From Achromobacter sp. (GTDB lineage: Bacteria > Pseudomonadota > Gammaproteobacteria > Burkholderiales > Burkholderiaceae_B), in NCBI GenBank assembly GCA_003454835.1, contig DMTA01000415.1, positions 1 to 11,842 on the forward strand: 11,842 nt of DNA, written 5' to 3'. Both the position numbers and the translations under genes were made by a program. Below are positions 11,287-11,842 of this stretch, piece after piece. Each line of letters opens with the position of its first letter. Positions within the stretch are counted from its first letter, which is position 1. The notes below the pieces were generated by a model, which was not told the DNA's origin, ran no database searches, and was given only the letters and a program-made list of their open reading frames with translations.

Positions 11287-11842
11287 ATGGGCAACACCGC
11301 TACGGCCCCGGCCGATTTCTCCGTATTCCGCACGCTGTCGCGCTCGACGGCGACGCTGCAGCGCGCCGCGTCGCTGGGCGAGGGCATGGCGATCTCGCAA
11401 TGGTCACGTACCGCCCGCGAAACGCTGGGCTACGAAACGCCCGGCCATCACACGCTGTCGCTATACCTGCACGGCGGCGACCGCTCGTTTCGCGTGGGCC
11501 AGGACTCGCTGCATGGCGGCGCGGGCAAATTCTGCGTGCTGCCCGCCGAACACCATTCCCGCTGGAGCATGAACGACAACGTGCATTTCCTGCACCTGTA
11601 CATCGCCCCGCAGCGGCTGGCGCGCGAAGCCGTCATGCGGCTGGACTGCGAACCCCGCACGTTGGAGCTGCGCGATCGCACCTACATCCAGGACGACTCG
11701 CTGATCGACGTCTGCCGCCGCCTGCTGGGCGCGGACTGGAACGAACCCGCCGACCGGCTGGCCGCCAGCAGCGCGGCCGAGACGGTGCTGCACCATCTGC
11801 TGATGCAGGGCGTGGCGCGCAAGACGCCGCAACCCGCGCGCG
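11287..11842 (+). CDS. AraC-family transcriptional regulator, 5' part
   Basis: The frame from ATG 11287 stays open to the window end, giving 185 residues of an N-terminal effector domain. I translated it by hand: it begins MGNTATAPADFSVFRTLSRS. Around residues 54-105 it has the cupin-like pattern of AraC-type sensors (HHTLSLYLHGGDRSF, then FCVLPAEHHSRW and VHFLHLYI). The C-terminal double helix-turn-helix that would confirm the family lies beyond the window, so the call rests on the sensor domain and the divergent pairing with an exporter. No good ribosome site precedes the ATG. An internal Met at 11386 is a weaker alternative because it would remove conserved-looking residues. The likely target is the EamA transporter gene. 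Confidence 0.8.
   Translation, partial: MGNTATAPADFSVFRTLSRSTATLQRAASLGEGMAISQWSRTARETLGYETPGHHTLSLYLHGGDRSFRVGQDSLHGGAGKFCVLPAEHHSRWSMNDNVHFLHLYIAPQRLAREAVMRLDCEPRTLELRDRTYIQDDSLIDVCRRLLGADWNEPADRLAASSAAETVLHHLLMQGVARKTPQPAR

Noticed and set aside
10207..11400. Extended 397-residue form of the EamA transporter
   Set aside because: The extra 95 residues are Arg-rich, cover the divergent intergenic region and the start of the AraC-type gene, and do not resemble any transporter N-terminus.
1..11842. CRISPR arrays, insertion sequences, prophage genes or toxin-antitoxin pairs
   Set aside because: I looked for spaced direct repeats, transposase motifs and small paired genes and saw none. The two tRNA genes show no adjacent integrase or duplicated 3' ends that would mark an integration site.

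Overview
This is a GC-rich stretch of ordinary bacterial chromosome. Gene order and protein style (nif3-like, mscL, petABC, sspA, sspB) point to a betaproteobacterium of the Burkholderiales, most likely Alcaligenaceae (Achromobacter/Bordetella type). That assignment is from remembered family patterns; no search was run.

Layout. Bases 1-338 hold the 3' end of a NIF3/YbgI-family gene (+). It converges on mscL (-, 457-903) across a short spacer with an unusual 8-bp tandem repeat and a hairpin. mscL is divergent from petA-petB-petC (+, 1042-4019), the three subunits of the respiratory cytochrome bc1 complex. A structured 3' region with a strong intrinsic terminator (4111-4151) separates petC from sspA-sspB (+, 4171-5248), which encode the RNA-polymerase-associated protein SspA and the ClpXP adaptor SspB. 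Next come tRNA-Thr(UGU) (5317-5392), a terminator that can work in both directions, a GntP-family permease (-, 5491-6879) and tRNA-Asn(GUU) (7053-7128) with a clear promoter and terminator.

From about 7.2 kb on, the content looks more accessory. There is a GcvA-like LysR regulator (+, 7317-8225), then a long-form RidA-like protein (+, 8433-8906) followed 44 bp later by a class V PLP-dependent enzyme (+, 8951-10147). An EamA/DMT exporter (-, 10207-11115) converges on that pair. A divergent AraC-type regulator (+, 11287 to the window end) is cut off before its DNA-binding domain.

How the genes work together. PetA, PetB and PetC form one complex. SspA and SspB form the usual stress-response pair. 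The RidA-like protein beside a PLP lyase-like enzyme fits known RidA chemistry, in which RidA hydrolyses enamine/imine products such as 2-aminoacrylate made by PLP enzymes. The substrate cannot be read from the sequence. The AraC-EamA pair looks like a regulator and the exporter it controls.

I did not find a convincing previously undescribed system. The items most worth a second look are the palindrome centred on the lysR stop codon, the RidA/PLP-enzyme pair, the 8-bp tandem repeat, the structured petC 3' region and the dyads in the gntP/tRNA-Asn and AraC/EamA intergenic regions. No gene-free stretch exceeds 300 bases; the longest is 8226-8432.
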